64,000 nt of DNA from Siphonodentalium dalli (taxonomy: Eukaryota > Mollusca > Scaphopoda > Gadilida > Siphonodentaliidae). Below are positions 22,984 through 35,543 of this stretch, one piece after another. The stretch is taken from contig CP136066.1 of assembly GCA_032622095.1 (NCBI GenBank), positions 148,271,559-148,335,558 of the forward strand, in the 5' to 3' direction. Each line of letters starts with the position of its first letter. The first letter of the stretch is position 1. The position numbers and the translations under genes are program-made. The notes beneath the pieces were generated by a model that saw only the letters and a program-made list of their open reading frames with translations, ran no database searches and was not told the origin of the DNA.

Positions 22984-24282
22984 GGTTACGTAGCGTTTTT
23001 CCGAAGACCCATAACTCCGAAGGTCCGATTCTCCGAAGGTCAGATTCTCCGACGCCCCGATTCTCCGAAAGCCCATAACTCCGAAGTCCCGATTCTCCGA
23101 AATCCCATAACTCCGAAGACCCATAACTCCGAAAGCCCATAACTCCGAAGGCCTATAACTCCGAACGCCCATAACTCCGAAGGCATATAACTCCGAACGC
23201 CCATAACTCCGAAGGTCTATAACTCCGAAGGGCCGATTCTCCGAAGGTCCGATTCTCCGAAGGTCCGATTCTCCGAAGATAATGTTTTATCGCTTATTAA
23301 ATAGTGTACAGTCCAGTGGCGGGGTCATGGGGCCCTAGGGAAGACCGCCCCCAAAAAACATGTCAAATGTCATGTAAACGTCAGGAAATCCCTCCTTGGC
23401 ATTCAAATATTCACAGTGTTCCTGCCCAGGGGAGCCCCCGGACCAACGATTGGGGACGACCCCTCCCATGTATGCGCTCCCCAAATCAGGCCTTCGTGAT
23501 ATGCTTTCGGCATATCATATGCATGATATATCCCCCACATATCACCCACATATGCTAATTAATGTGCACCCCTAAATGGGAACCCTGACTCCGCCACTGG
23601 TGTGCACCGGGTATATTATAACGAAACGATGCAAGAATGTTCTTCCCCGTTCACCCCTGTACATTTTACTCTGGCATCTCATGGGCCAACGTAACGTTAT
23701 AGTATATGGTGTATAGTCAGTGGCGGGCCAGGATTCCCATTTAGGTGGGGGCAGTAGGAAAAGTTTGAATATTTTGATGCCCCATGAACTATTTCCGGGC
23801 GTTTACATGACATTGGACATGTTTTGGTAGGGGCCCATATTGTTTGAAATAGCAAGTAGAGATTTAATGGGGGCAGTGGGAATTTTGGGACCCCTTGGCT
23901 TCGCCACTGGACTGTACACTATTTAGTAAACGATAATACCCCGATAAAACAAAATCTTCGGAGAATCGGACCTTCGGAGAATCGGACCTTCGGAGTTATG
24001 GGCCGTCGGAGAATCGGGCCTTCGGAGTTATAGGTCTTCGGAGAATCGGCCCTTCGGAGTTATAGGTCTTCGGAGTTATAGGTCTTCGGAGAATCGGCCC
24101 TTCGGAGTTATGGGCTTTCGGAGAATCGGATCTTCGGAGATATGGGCCGTCGGAGAATCGGGTCTTCGGAGTTATGAGCCGTCGGAGAATCGGGTCTTCG
24201 GAGTTGTGGGCCGTCGGAGAATCGGGTCTTCGGAGTTGTGGGCCTTCGTAGTAATAGGTCTTCGGAAAACCGGTCTGACACC
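22984..24282. mobile_element. 16-bp-array fold-back transposon, copy 2 (1299 bp)
   Basis: Same termini as copy 1 (GGTTACGTAGCG at the left, GGTCTGACACC at the right). The flanking 8-mers AATTTCGT (22976-22983) and AATTTCTT (24283-24290) match at seven of eight places. Arrays of the two 16-bp units fill about 22999-23275 and, inverted, 23955-24245. Its core shares blocks with copy 1, including the segment from TTCTTCCCCGTTCACCCC to the GCCACTGGACTGTACACTAT repeat, but has its own 5' core half. It lies in cassette A's first intron. Confidence 0.8.
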
Positions 24283-24292
24283 AATTTCTTAA

Positions 24293-24648
24293 AGATTCCG
24301 AATTAACGCTCCTAAATTACTATTTCTTTGGCTTCGGGGGTAAAAAAATATTTGATTCGAGTCGAGGAAACCACCCATCATAGCTCAGAGTGATCAGATA
24401 TCGATGTTTGCCATATATTATATTTCACCGCCGATAATTTCAAGTGGCCAAGAAAACAGCCGACGAGAAGATGGTACGTCTCGGACTAAATTGCGGATGA
24501 AGATGGATAACTCTAAAAGTAAGTGGCTTTTTTGTGTCAGAAATTTGACAAACCGCAATTACTCGATTCTGATAACTGAAGCGGCATTTCAATAAATGTT
24601 GTTGTTGTTGTTGTTGGAATCTGATGATATGGGGACCATCGAATCGGA
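24293..24648. mobile_element. TTAA MITE, shortened relative of the element at 21054
   Basis: It starts beside TTAA with a diverged AGATTCCGAATT and ends GATTGAGTACCTTCAA. Internal blocks (GGCTTCGGGGGTAAAA, GATTCGAGTCGAGGAAA) match the 470-bp element. A GTT microsatellite of about seven units lies near 24596-24616. Confidence 0.65.
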
Positions 24649-24756
24649 TTGAGTACCTTCAAATACATAATATGTACTTATTTCAGTGAACCAAACTGAT
24701 AAGTGATTACACTGTATCCAGCCGCATTGACCAATCAGGTACATACACGCATTTAA

Positions 24757-25176
24757 AGGCCCTTTTAATATTCGAGTCACCTATTACTTTTTTTTATTGT
24801 TTTTCTTGATATATACGGTTTTATTAACAATCTATGATATAAAATATTATTAAAATACTATAATTCACCACAATTTGGAACGTCTGTCTCAGAAGGTGCC
24901 CATAGAGCAATAGAGACTAGCTGAAATCATAGAGACATTTCCCCCGTTTCGCTCCCAGAATACAACATAATTCAAACAAAGATATAGAGTTATTCCCCTT
25001 CCATTGAAAATAATAGATTTTGCAGTACAGTCCAGATAAAAGTTAAGAACAGAAAAAAAAACCATTTACAGTTTATTACACCGGATAAGTTGATTATACA
25101 ACGTTTTGGAGCTTCCTCTTTCAAATGGCATATATTTTATAAAATGTGATCTGGGGGTTCGAAAATTAAGTGGGCC
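24757..25176. mobile_element. TTAA MITE (AGGCCC ends), copy 1
   Basis: TTAA flanks it at 24753-24756 and 25177-25180. Inverted ends are AGGCCCTTTTAATATTCGA and TTCGAAAATTAAGTGGGCC. Internal landmarks are CAGAAGGTGCCCATAGAG and GAGTTATTCCCCTTCCATTG. Sister copies are at 32361 and 33173. It lies about 75 bp from the cassette A beta-helix exon's donor. Confidence 0.8.
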
Positions 25177-25251
25177 TTAATTAAGCGAAAGCGAAAGTAG
25201 TTATAATTATAGATTTATAAAGTTTTCAATAGTGAATTTAAAAAAACTTAC

Positions 25252-25924
25252 CCCTCAACTTCATCGACTAGTAGTTCGAAGTTATTATCATGGTTGATGA
25301 TGTAGTTGTGTACGAATGCCGGTTTGCCGCTACTAATTCTGATGGTACTCCCAGAGGGAGCCGTGGCGTTATTTCTTAGAAGACTGTTTCTGGAATATAG
25401 CTGTACTGTGTCGGTCAAAACATTAGAATGTGAAGCCAGGTTGATGTATCCCATGTTTTTCTCAACGAGATTATAACTAAAGTCAACTGCGATTGTTTCT
25501 ACATGAATATTACTGCAACAAAACCCAGCATCGTTTTGGTATATGAAGTTATCGTGGACCGTTAGTCTCTGGAAATTATGTCCGGATAGATGGATTGTTT
25601 CTCCGTTGGTATTCCCAGCGAAAATGTTGTTAGTTATATTCCCACGCAGTGCCGTTGCTATGGAGAATGTATCTGCTTTCAAAGAGAAGACGCCATTGTT
25701 GTTGCCGACATAATTTGAAGAGAACCGCAACTTCTTGGTGTTGTAGAGGTGGATGTCGATGATGGCAGATGACGTAAGATTCAAGATGGAGTCCCCGTTG
25801 TTTTCTATTTGGCAGAACTCTACCGTCACCGATGGGTTAATTTCCCCGATACTGTTGTATAGTAATGCTCCTCTCTGGTTGTCACTGACAACGCTGCTTC
25901 TCAGGTGATGTGTGCGCTTCTGAC
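25252..25924 (-). CDS. bark: Cassette A: right-handed beta-helix exon
   Basis: 673 bp, acceptor CTGACAG, donor GTAAGT, entering in phase 1 and leaving in phase 2. It encodes about 224 residues rich in NNxF/NxI/GN turns typical of right-handed beta-helix (PbH1) repeats, for example SIGEINPSVTVEFCQIENNG, GNITNNIFAGNTNGETIHL and GHNFQRLTVHDNFI. It aligns along its whole length with the cassette B exon at 54406-55072, at roughly half identity by eye. The ORF runs on upstream without a credible start, so this is an internal exon. Confidence 0.82.
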
Positions 25925-26985
25925 CTGTCAGATATGCAAAACCATGTTTTATACGGGTTATAAAATATATACATAAAATACTGATATAAACATTCAACTG
26001 ATGCAATTCAGACTTCAAACAACACACCAAGACGATTCGATGCATATCATACATCTTCGTGTGTGACGGGTTGCAGCGGATGGTACGAATTGATGTTACG
26101 AGTTGACTCAGCTGGTGGTTACGAGTTGACTCATAACAGGGTACGACCTGACTTTTTTCGGAGGGTACGAGCTGGTCAGGGTACGGAATGACTTGCTCCC
26201 TTTTTTTCCAAATGACAACTGATAAGACGGCCAATACGCCATGGATTAGCTATAAACCAATATCTAATCGGGGTTCATGATTAGATAGCGATTGACATTC
26301 AATCTGAATTACAGGTGCCATGCACGCGATGTTAGGATTGTATTTCAAAATGAGTATCCGGATTTAATCTAAGGGTGAAAACTGGAGCCAACAACAGCCA
26401 ATTACTAAACATTCTTCCTTTTGGAATGTTGACATGTATATTGACTAAATAATAAAGGAGATAATCAGAAGTTAAAACAATAAAAAAAACAATTTAAAAA
26501 GCGTTTTATTGAAGAGCATTTTTTAACAGAAGAAGTTATTTTAAAGATCGGCCCCATAATTTGAATTATGTGGTACGAAAATTGATCACTTGTTGTGCTG
26601 CAAACAGTTACAGACAAATCTCCGTTATTTTGTCGAAAGTATGTTCCATATTGTATGGGTTCCTGCAATTGTTTGAAGCATAACCTTCGAGAGGTCGAGT
26701 ACCAACTTTGATCTATATAACCCCTGTTTGTTTGAACATATTTTAATGGTCATCCCAGAATATCACATAATATCATAATAATTTGAATACAGTAATATAT
26801 ACGATGAGCAGCGGGGATTGGAGCACAACTTATTACAACTTACTAAATACTCATCTCCCCAAAATAAGAAGTCCTTGAGAAATGCTGAAATTGGGGTAGA
26901 AAATAAATTAATCAAACGAAATTTTTGTTTTGTTCAAGATGGCAGGAAATAAGAATTAAATAACAAATATCAAATGAAAATGAAG
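25925..26985. other. Upstream of cassette A beta-helix exon, nothing recognised
   Basis: The open frame continues into about 26234 but the extra residues show no domain, and the acceptor at 25925-25927 makes this intron. I looked here and on to 42.8 kb for an SRCR exon or a signal peptide and found none. Confidence 0.5.
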
Positions 26986-26989
26986 GTTG

Positions 26990-27170
26990 TTCGGGAGTAG
27001 AAAAGAGATCACCCCTAGTGCAGCGGCCCTGCTGAATTTCTATGATGCTGTTGGGTCCTGCTGCCTTGTTATATATACTGGTGGGGCAAAGCGATGCCGC
27101 TAAGAACAAGTACTGTTATTTTGTTACAGTTGTCATTTTCGCGGTGTTTGGTTGATTTGCATGAGCAAAT
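26990..27170. repeat. Diverged repeat pair, member 1
   Basis: CCTGCTG...TATGATGCTGTTGGGTCCTGCTG, then GTGTTTGGTTGATTTGC, corresponds to CCTGCTGTATGATGTTGTTGGGTCATGCTG (as separate blocks) and GTGTTTGGCTGAACC at 27830-27990. The two are colinear but old. Confidence 0.45.
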
Positions 27171-27829
27171 CGAGGAAAAACCACTATTCGATTTTATAAA
27201 ATGTCTGTAAAACAAATATCATCAACAAGCACTTGCAAAAACGGATATATTTCGTTTTTATATTCATTATTTTAACTGTTCATCACAATCAAAACCATTG
27301 TTATGTAAACATTACTGTCACAGTGGAATTACCAATAAAAGGTCCAATTAATCCAGTAAGATACCAAATGTTATAACCAAAACTTGACGGTAAACCTTGG
27401 AAAATGTCAAGCAATTGCATTGAAAATAATGTTCTGAAAATCATATTGAGACTGAACTTAATTACTACACGATTAGCGATGTTTGTTGATAATCACTGTA
27501 ACAGTTTTGTTTAAGTAACAATGGTTTCAACAATCGATAATCAAAATAAGTATATTTTTTCTCTATTTCTCCATGTTCTTCTTAGGAGATATGGTTTTAC
27601 AGATATCTATTTTTTTCTTCATTTAACTACTCAGTGACCTGGTTCCCTTTCTAATATATGAAAATATATATGTTCTTGAATATTTCATACAAACACTGCA
27701 TGGCTTTTACTCAAATCGCTCGGATTATCCATACCAGGATCATAGCAATTAAGAAGGACCAACCAGCATCATAGCAAATTAGCAGGACAACTTAACCAAT
27801 TTAAGGGCGTATAATGTATGCGTGCTAGC

Positions 27830-27990
27830 TGTGCTAAACATCGAAGGTGTAAATTGGTACCCCTCGTAAATTGGTCCTGCTGTATGATGTTGTTGGGTCA
27901 TGCTGATATATGTGGGGGAAATGATGCTGTTAATGAACCGTGATATATATTTATTCTCCAAAATCATGTTCGCAGTGTTTGGCTGAACCA
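27830..27990. repeat. Diverged repeat pair, member 2
   Basis: Colinear with 26990-27170 over about 160 bp, sharing the GATG(C/T)TGTTGGGTC core and the GTTTGG end. Neither copy contains a recognisable gene. Confidence 0.45.
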
Positions 27991-30900
27991 TAGCGATTCA
28001 AGAAAGCCAGCACGTGTCTGCGTGAACCATTCAAGAACATATACACTATATATTCTAAAATAATTTTAATAACGGCTGCTCTCTACGATCTGAAGGGCTA
28101 TTAATTAGTCCGGCAATCAACCCACCAATGCTTGTTTCAACGTATAACGTTTTTTTCTCTCTCGCCAGAATGGTTATGTTTTCTGGATCAAACTAAATAT
28201 CTTTTAGCTTAATAATTGATAATGGTTTCTAAGATGGCTACCAAGACGGCGGCTTAAACACGTGAAAATCTTAGTTTTCATAAATTCCCATAAATGACTA
28301 TCAGTATAATTACGGAATGTGATGCTAAATTTAATTTACTAACACATTTACCTAATTATTTATCCATTTGGACATGAACAGAGGCATCCAATCTGAAGCA
28401 CGATGAAGAATTTAGGAATCCGTGGAAGGATCCAAACCAAACAGGCTTCTGAATATTGCGTCTGGGATACTGATTCTGGGATTCTGATTCTGGGCTATCA
28501 ACGCGGGTCTTATTATACGAAGATAGCTCATTTATCGCTGTATGCGGATTCATTCTCTGCATAAAAGCGTGTTTGTTCATTACAACACCCAAGTTTTCGT
28601 TCGGTTTTTATGATGTACTTATAGGTTTTGGGATGTGCATCTCCCATATGCCAGTACATAATGCAGTACGCGGCAACAGGAACTGAGGAAAACTATATGA
28701 GAGTTACTATAATTATATGTCATTTATAGCAACATCCGACAAACGGCAAACCGGAGTGAATTGGGTTTCTATCAAACACTCGAGTTTCACCTAATTTCAT
28801 AATATTTCTGCCGAGTACATCGACATATATATGGTAACGCAAAACACATTGGGTAACATTTCCTTCATCATTTCTCGCCAAGGGGTATTCTATCACTCAC
28901 ATTCCTATAGTTACGGCAGCAATTTTTTCCTTGACGAAATTCTCTATCGCGATGGGATGTTGCCCCGGGTCCTAGAGTATATTGAAACGACGCGACTCAT
29001 CTTTGTGTCACCAGAGAGTAGTATGGCAAACGTGTTTTTTTTATATTATACTACGTTTTCAAACTTTCACGTTTTGAACCAGGAACAGATATATTCACCA
29101 AGAGACATAGATTCGCGTCAATGAACAGAATTGGGGGTCACAAAACAATATTGATAGGTGATAAATTTATAACAATATTCATTCACTAAGCAATTAAATC
29201 AAGTTTGAGATGAAACTATATTATTAAAATGCACTTTCATTTCCGGATGAAGCCAAATTTCGCACATTAGACATCTCTCTCCAAAATGAACCAACCGCTA
29301 ATTCGTAGTAACCTGACCCTTTTTGCGAGAGTGTGAGCTTGTTTACCGAATATCGTCAACCGTGAGATATCATTACTTGCTCGCAGTGCCCAAATGTTAT
29401 GGATTCAGTGGTATGCGTATTGCCATGCTCATATCGCTATAGTCATACATGGAGTACACTCTATTTAAATTAAAAGCATATTACTCCAAATTTCGTTCTC
29501 TGCACCATCAAAGTACCGATTCAAGAAGATCGGATAATCACGTAATAGCCACCAGTGTACCAACAGAACCAACGGAAGTGAGCAGAACGTGCATGTCGAC
29601 TAATTAATATGTGGATAATGTCAGCACCTAGAGAGAAATCTTACAGCTGCTGATCGGAAACTGGTTGTGATCCCGTGGCCTACCAACCGAGTGGCATGTC
29701 CCGCTTCCAAATGACAGTTGCTATAGTTTCTGGAGCAGTACATATGTGAAACATAGTACTTTTGCTGACCGCTTTGAACATTGGTCGTTCTCGCGTAAGG
29801 ATGTCGCATTATAGTCGTTAAATTCTGTACTGTTCTCTAAATAGACGGCATCTCTCGAACACACTTGGCCCATAGAGTGAGATGGAGTGTCTGGTTGGTA
29901 GGTCTCTTAAACTTCTTCGCCTCCAAACTCTACATAGCATGAGGCATTGCAACGTTTATCAGTGTCGGTCTCTGTAGTAACAAACTCTTGCTATAGTGCA
30001 AAAAAACCTACTCATCAACCCCCCCCCCCCAGCAGAATGGTGCTCAGATTTTAAAGTTTGAGAGAATATATCGGCATCCAAGTTTTCGGTTACGAATCGA
30101 ATAATAAGCTCAAAACAACTAGAAATCACATATCATTGTTTTCATCAATTCTTCGGAGTTCCACACTATATATGTCTATCATATGGAAAGGTGTTTTGGC
30201 ACTTCTAACCACCGAATTTATCATGACTTTTGAGGTACATTATTCTTTATTCATAATATACAGTGTGACTGATGTTCGCATTGTAAATAACTATATACAT
30301 GTCACTATATGATATGCCATGGTGTTTTTCATTGGACCAAACAACGCTCGTTGTCATTAAAGTATATAACACTAGTTTATTTATGGACGACATAGTCGGT
30401 ACTGTTGTGTGCTCGAGGTTATATAAAGAATCGGGTCACAATGATACATCAGGTTTCATTGTAATGCAAATGTCGATACATCAGACCCAGACGTGCTATT
30501 TATAAACGTTTTTGGTTCTATCGCATCATCTTTCTATGGTCTCATAAATTCTCTCTCAATGGTCATAATGGCTCTTTTAATTTTTGGAATGAAGAATTAG
30601 TTTGTTAAATATGTTTTTATGTTAATAAATCAAACGCAAGGTCATATTCCATATACTGAGGTTCGTTTGTGGGAATTTGGCAAATACTAAGATTTTCGCG
30701 ATTTTAAGCCGTCATCTTTGAACATTGACCAATCGTCGAGCTAAACTTTATATAGGTCCATCCAGAAAACATAACAAGTGTGACAAATCATTGTTTCTAT
30801 TTCTTTTTTCAACACCATGGGGGTAAAAGTCATATCGTTTCGACAAATTCGGCCATTTTGACCACCATCTTTGTTTATCCAGATTTCTCAAATTTCCCAA

Positions 30901-31655
30901 GGCTGACCCGGTGTCAGCAGATAGATTCTTCAGAAGGGGACATTAGACCACTAGAATCCGCCCAGAAAAAAATAATTTATACGCGAAAACAAGCAATAGC
31001 CAAAATTCGGGGTTTGGTGGCCGGTTGTGAAATACATCATGGGTGGGAACATTTTACAAGAGAAAACATAATTGGGTGGGTCTACATGTGTGCGTATATT
31101 ATGGTGACCATTCACTAGATGACAGAGTAAAATTACCTGGTTCTAATCACTCGGAGTGTTTTACCATGGTTTTACCAAAGTGATTTTACCATGGTTTTCC
31201 AGAGTGTATTTTTCAGATACCTGACAGTTTTGTTGGTCCCGGACACAGAGTATAAAGTCGAGGACCAAATCGCATCATGTGAATAGGTATACTCGTCATA
31301 GAAATACAAAGATCGGCCCCTAATATGAGCGTATAAATTATAAGTGACACAAGAGGCTTCTTATTCTCCATATGAGCGCACCCATCTCTAGATCATGCTA
31401 TGGATCTATATCATATAGCTACGCCGGGTACATATATATCATTTTCCGCGTACAAAACCTGGGAACTTTTTGGTAACATTATTTTGTGAGCCGATATCAC
31501 AATTAGCATTGAATTAATTACCCGGGAGAAATTGCATAATTTTAAGTGGAAAATCACTCCACTGTACGTATAAACCACCAATCTCCGACAAGTAACTGAC
31601 AAAACTGCCCAAATACACAAATCAGGTTATCCATCTCCTTGCGCGTAGACAACAA
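27991..31655. other. Long intergenic or intronic stretch, nothing recognised
   Basis: 3.7 kb. The longest frames (28831-29124 and 30780-31118, plus strand) have no domain, no splice-supported extension and composition like their surroundings. A C tract lies near 30019-30030. If cassette A is spliced to the upstream exons, all of this is intron. Confidence 0.4.
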
Positions 31656-31659
31656 TTCT

Positions 31660-31735
31660 AAGCTTATCGGGATTTGAACCAACTTCACAGCACTGGGCGC
31701 ATATATTGGCCTAATGATCCATATCTGACCAATTG
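31660..31735 (-). repeat. Possible tRNA-derived SINE head
   Basis: On the minus strand a B-box-like GGTTCAAATCC (31680-31670) follows by about 35 bp an A-box-like TGGATCATTAGG (31722-31711). Spacing fits a polymerase III promoter. The sequence between does not fold as a proper tRNA that I can see, so a SINE head or relic is more likely than a tRNA gene. Confidence 0.3.
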
Positions 31736-32360
31736 TGTCACTGGGGGTCCACTCGTGATCCTACGTGTGTCCAGTAACTATTCCCTTTTCAGAACTATAT
31801 CTGATCGTGGGACTAAGTGTATATGGTTCACTGTGTGACAAGGAAGTGGATAGATGTGAACATAAGTGACACGATCGAACTATATACACGAGTCAATTAA
31901 GGCCCCTAATGAACATCTTGCTTAGAATCATAATTATATATAGGGGCCTACTCGAAATCACTCCGGGAATAAACCTCTATAAGCACGAGCAGTCTTGAGT
32001 GTCGTTTGAGACCCTCGGAGAACGAAAGCCACGAGCACTGTATCAAGTTGTACGGGGCTCAAATCTATAACAAGAATTCTATGGAAATCTTCAACACGAG
32101 TCACTTAATTATTTGATAACACCGAGTGGCTCGTTAATGGTCTCCCGTAGCTTCGAAATATATACAACTTTATATATAGCGGGTATATGTCTGGGAATTG
32201 AATAGCGGCGATTGTCCAACTCCTAATTCGTTCGTGATCGGGGGCGCCAGAACCAACCAAGAGAAAGGGGGAAATCATATCCAGAATTGGCAACTTTATC
32301 TGGCAGATGTACATGTATTGCCAAATTTTGGTTACCATACAACATGCACTTTCCAGAATA
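31736..32360. other. Intergenic or intronic, nothing recognised
   Basis: No coding or repeat structure stands out apart from short TATATA runs. Confidence 0.4.
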
Positions 32361-32830
32361 AAGGCCCACTTAATTTTCTAACCCCCAGATCACATATATA
32401 AAATATATGCCATATTATATACCATTTGAAAGAGGAAGCTCCATTGTACTATCAACTTATCCGGCGTAATAAACTGTGAACATGTTTTTGTTGAGTTACC
32501 AACGTGTTTTTGTCATCTAGATTCTGGTAAAAAGTGTATTATTCTCAATGGTGGGGAAATACAATATATCTTAAAGATAGAGTTATTCCCCTTCCATTGA
32601 AATTCATCTTTAATTTGAATTCTGTTGCATTCTGAGAGCCAAAACGGGGGTAATCTTTCTATGATTTCAGCTGTTTTCTATTTCTCTATGGGCATATTCT
32701 GTGACACAGATGTTTCAAATGGTGATGAATTATAGTATTTTAATCATATTTTATGGAATAGATTGTTATTAAAACCATATATCAAGTCACTATAAAAAAA
32801 TAATTGGCAACTCGAAAATTTAGTGGGTCT
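32361..32830. mobile_element. TTAA MITE (AGGCCC ends), copy 2
   Basis: AGGCCCACTTAATTTTC at the left and AAAATTTAGTGGGTCT at the right pair as inverted ends. TTAA follows on the right, and the left site is mutated (AATA). Internal GAGTTATTCCCCTTCCATTG is shared with the other copies. Confidence 0.75.
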
Positions 32831-33172
32831 TTAAGCTACTAGAATGGATGTATTTTCACTAGGACAATATAACTATGCTGTTATAGCTCATAAACGAGTT
32901 ATTTCTTAATAATTATTTTAAAATAATTGAAGGGTCACAAATAATTTACTAATTCTTAACACGATTTCCCCGTCATGTTTGTCACCCTTCATTTTTGACG
33001 GGCAACCCCCTAGTTACCAAATAAAGTACCAATAAACTGTATCATCTCCTTTAAAATTCTTTCCGGTTTTGTTTCGGAAATCACAGGGGCTGGAATTGAT
33101 CTTATGTTGGTTCTGGAACCTTTGTTATTTACTATCTGGTAACTTGTGAATCACAAAGAATTGGTTAGTTAA

Positions 33173-33553
33173 AGGCCCATTTAATTTTCGAGTCCCCGAT
33201 TATTTTTTTTATAGATTAAAATACTATAATTCATAACCAATTGGAACGTCTTGTGTCTCAGAAGGTGCCCATAGAGTAATAGAAAATAGCTGAAATCTTA
33301 AAAACATTTCCCCCCACTGTGGCTCCCAGAATGCAACATAATTCAAACTAAGGTTTATTTTCAATGGAAGGGGAATAACTCAAAATCTAAATATATTGTT
33401 ATTCTCCTTCCATTGAAAATAATTGCCTTTGTGCATAAACTTGAGGACAGAACACAGGTCGGTATCTCAACAAATCTAATAAGTTGATAATACAATGTCT
33501 TTATATATATTTTATATAATGTGATCTGCGGCCGTTCAAAAATTAAGTGGGCC
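33173..33553. mobile_element. TTAA MITE (AGGCCC ends), copy 3
   Basis: TTAA on both sides (33169-33172, 33554-33557) with ends AGGCCCATTTAATTTTCGAG and AAAATTAAGTGGGCC. The interior carries two forms of the ATTCTCCTTCCATTGAAAAT block. Confidence 0.8.
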
Positions 33554-34455
33554 TTAACTTTACGATTTCTTTCATTTCTGTCGAAACAGAGAAATTAATT
33601 CCAAATATAACGACAAGTGTTGGCTTATCAATATTTGCGATTATATACAATTTTATCAAATTAGATTGAGTATATATTTTGATGTGCCCTCCAAAATTAG
33701 TTAGCCCCCGATGCCCTGTCTTGTTTATGGCGTCCCTGAGGTTTGGTGGGTGATACAGAAAGAACTAAGACATACAAAGTAATATTTTATGCATAAAATC
33801 TGGTTGCTGCATACAATTGATGACTTTTATAAAAAAATTCATTTACATAAATTTAAAAAATAAATCAATTAAAATAAAAAATATTTGGATCCATATAAAA
33901 GTTTCCTCATAAAACTTACAAACAATTGTACCATTGCATAATTTATATCATTAATAAGGCAATAATGCGTATGAATATACTGGTATGACGTGATGATGGA
34001 ATGACTTTCGGAAAAAGATGAGAAATGTTGTGTAAAATACGAAGAATGAATGAAGTGACGAGAAGGAAGATGTGAATAAAGATATAACTTTCAAGAAACA
34101 GCAAATGCAATCATGCATGGAATTTATGTGTATACCCGTTATTGACTTCATTACCACCTGTTTTACCACTGAACAAAACACATTTATTACCATATTTGAG
34201 AATATGAAGATGAACAAGACTTTTGATTCCAATTCACTCATTTTATGGAAGCTTACATAATAAGTTCAATAAAGAATCCAAGGGTTGTTTGGTTAATTCA
34301 GTTTATTAGTTTAACATCTCTACAAATGAATGAATGGGAATAAAGTAACTACCCTTTATCGAGTACCAAATTATCAATGGGGTGAAGTGACAAGTATGGT
34401 ATATTCCCGATTAGCTTCCAGTTCTTGGGTTAATCTTAATATTAAACTAGAGCTA
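33554..34455. other. Intergenic or intronic, nothing recognised
   Basis: AT-rich. Overlapping frames at 33951-34260 on both strands have no recognisable domain. Confidence 0.4.
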
Positions 34456-34592
34456 TAGTAATGCCCTAAATAATCGACTCCTTAACCACAGCAAAGGGTA
34501 AATTTTCAGGATTTAGTCGGAAATATGGCTTGTTGCCATTCATCGGAAAGCTCTCAGTGAGAGCTTTCCGTTGAATGGCAACAAGCCATATT
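34456..34592. mobile_element. Palindromic TA MITE (CAGTAATGCCC type), truncated
   Basis: It starts TA-TAGTAATGCCCTAAATAAT, has the central palindrome of AAGCTCTC and GAGAGCTT, and breaks off after GCCATATTACTG, so the right third is missing. Confidence 0.75.
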
Positions 34593-34667
34593 ACTGCAGT
34601 TCACCTTTATTTAGTTTCCAGAAATATGTTTCCTACTAAAAATCATGCCATCTCATTTCATTGCAAC

Positions 34668-34856
34668 TTAACCCTTCCATGACTGGAGCTCCCTGAAATT
34701 TTGCGAAAACCCTGTGCCAATGCATTCTCTTATATATGCGAGTCTCCCATAGGGAGCCTCATATATATAAGAGAACACATTGGCTGAACAATATTTACCT
34801 TGACCTTGTGAACAGGATATTCAATGCTGCACCAGCTCCCAACGTGAAAGGGTTAA
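34668..34856. mobile_element. TTAA MITE with TCTTATATATGC hairpin, copy 1
   Basis: TTAA-CCCTTCCATGACTGGAGC to CCAACGTGAAAGGG-TTAA. The centre is a hairpin of GCATTCTCTTATATATG and its complement around CTCCCATAGGGAG. Confidence 0.75.
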
Positions 34857-35283
34857 GAAATATCTGTCTTTCCAAACCAATAGCACCAAAATTTTATAAG
34901 TAAAGTTAGGTTTAGTATGGCTACAATATATTAGCATCAAAGTTATTAAATTTTCAATCTTGATAACCAAGATTACTGTGAGGATGGAGGAACTGGTTTT
35001 GTATACACCACATTAAATCATATAACAGACTATGTTCCAAATGAATGAAAATTGAAAGCTGTTAGATTCATGTTAAAGCTTTGACATACTGCGATGCTTT
35101 AAATTATGTGAGCAGCATTTTGTGAATTCTATAATTGTTGAATAAATTAAGGACTCTTTCAATATGAAGAATTATGGCCTGTATTTAAAACATTCATATA
35201 ACTAGTTGATGGGTTTTATCTCAAATAGAATTGATGTTAATTAAATTGAACTCTCAACCAAGAATATTCACCAAATTCCCAAA

Positions 35284-35543
35284 TTAACAATTCCATGACT
35301 GGAGCTTCCTAAAATTTTGCAAAACCCCTGTGCCATTGCATTCTCTTATATATGCGAGTCTCCTATAGGGAGCCTTGCATATATAAGAGAAATAGGCATA
35401 ACAATATATAACTTGGCCTTGTAAGCCAGTGCATTCTCTTATATATGTGATGCTCCCTATGGGAGATTCACATATATAAGAGTATGCACTGGCACAGGAT
35501 CTTCAGTGCTGCACCAGTGCAGTTCCAGTCTTGAAAGGGTTAA
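35284..35543. mobile_element. TTAA MITE with TCTTATATATGC hairpin, copy 2
   Basis: Similar ends to the copy at 34668 but with two hairpins in tandem, each built on TTCTCTTATATATGYGA and its inverse. Confidence 0.75.

Larger units (their letters stand above)
12593..25924 (-). other. bark: Bark/Anakonda-like cassette A, five exons (gene span)
   Basis: Exons at 25252-25924, 18360-18508, 16584-16678, 15812-16019 and 12593-13548 join in frame with consensus splice sites and encode about 693 residues. In order these are right-handed beta-helix repeats, a WWGS segment, a C-type-lectin-like domain, a transmembrane helix and a cytoplasmic tail. Order, phases and most lengths match cassette B upstream. 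I find no start codon context, signal peptide or SRCR exon for A. The intron between its first two exons (6.7 kb) holds a LINE, a fold-back transposon and MITEs. It is either the alternative 3' half of the upstream gene or a tandem duplicate without its own 5' half. Intact frames and splice sites argue against a dead copy. Confidence 0.75.

Noticed and set aside
12593-25924. Treating cassette A as a pseudogene
   Set aside because: All five exons are open, every splice site is consensus, phases are kept, and the C-terminal motif is preserved.
25925-26234. Upstream extension of the cassette A beta-helix frame to a possible start
   Set aside because: The extension has no domain or signal peptide, and a good acceptor at 25925-25927 aligns exactly with the start of the homologous cassette B exon.
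28831-29124. 97-residue plus-strand frame, and the 112-residue frame at 30780-31118
   Set aside because: No recognisable domain, codon use like non-coding surroundings, and no partner exons.
31660-31735. A functional tRNA gene
   Set aside because: Only the A- and B-box-like motifs are present. I could not draw acceptor and anticodon stems that pair.
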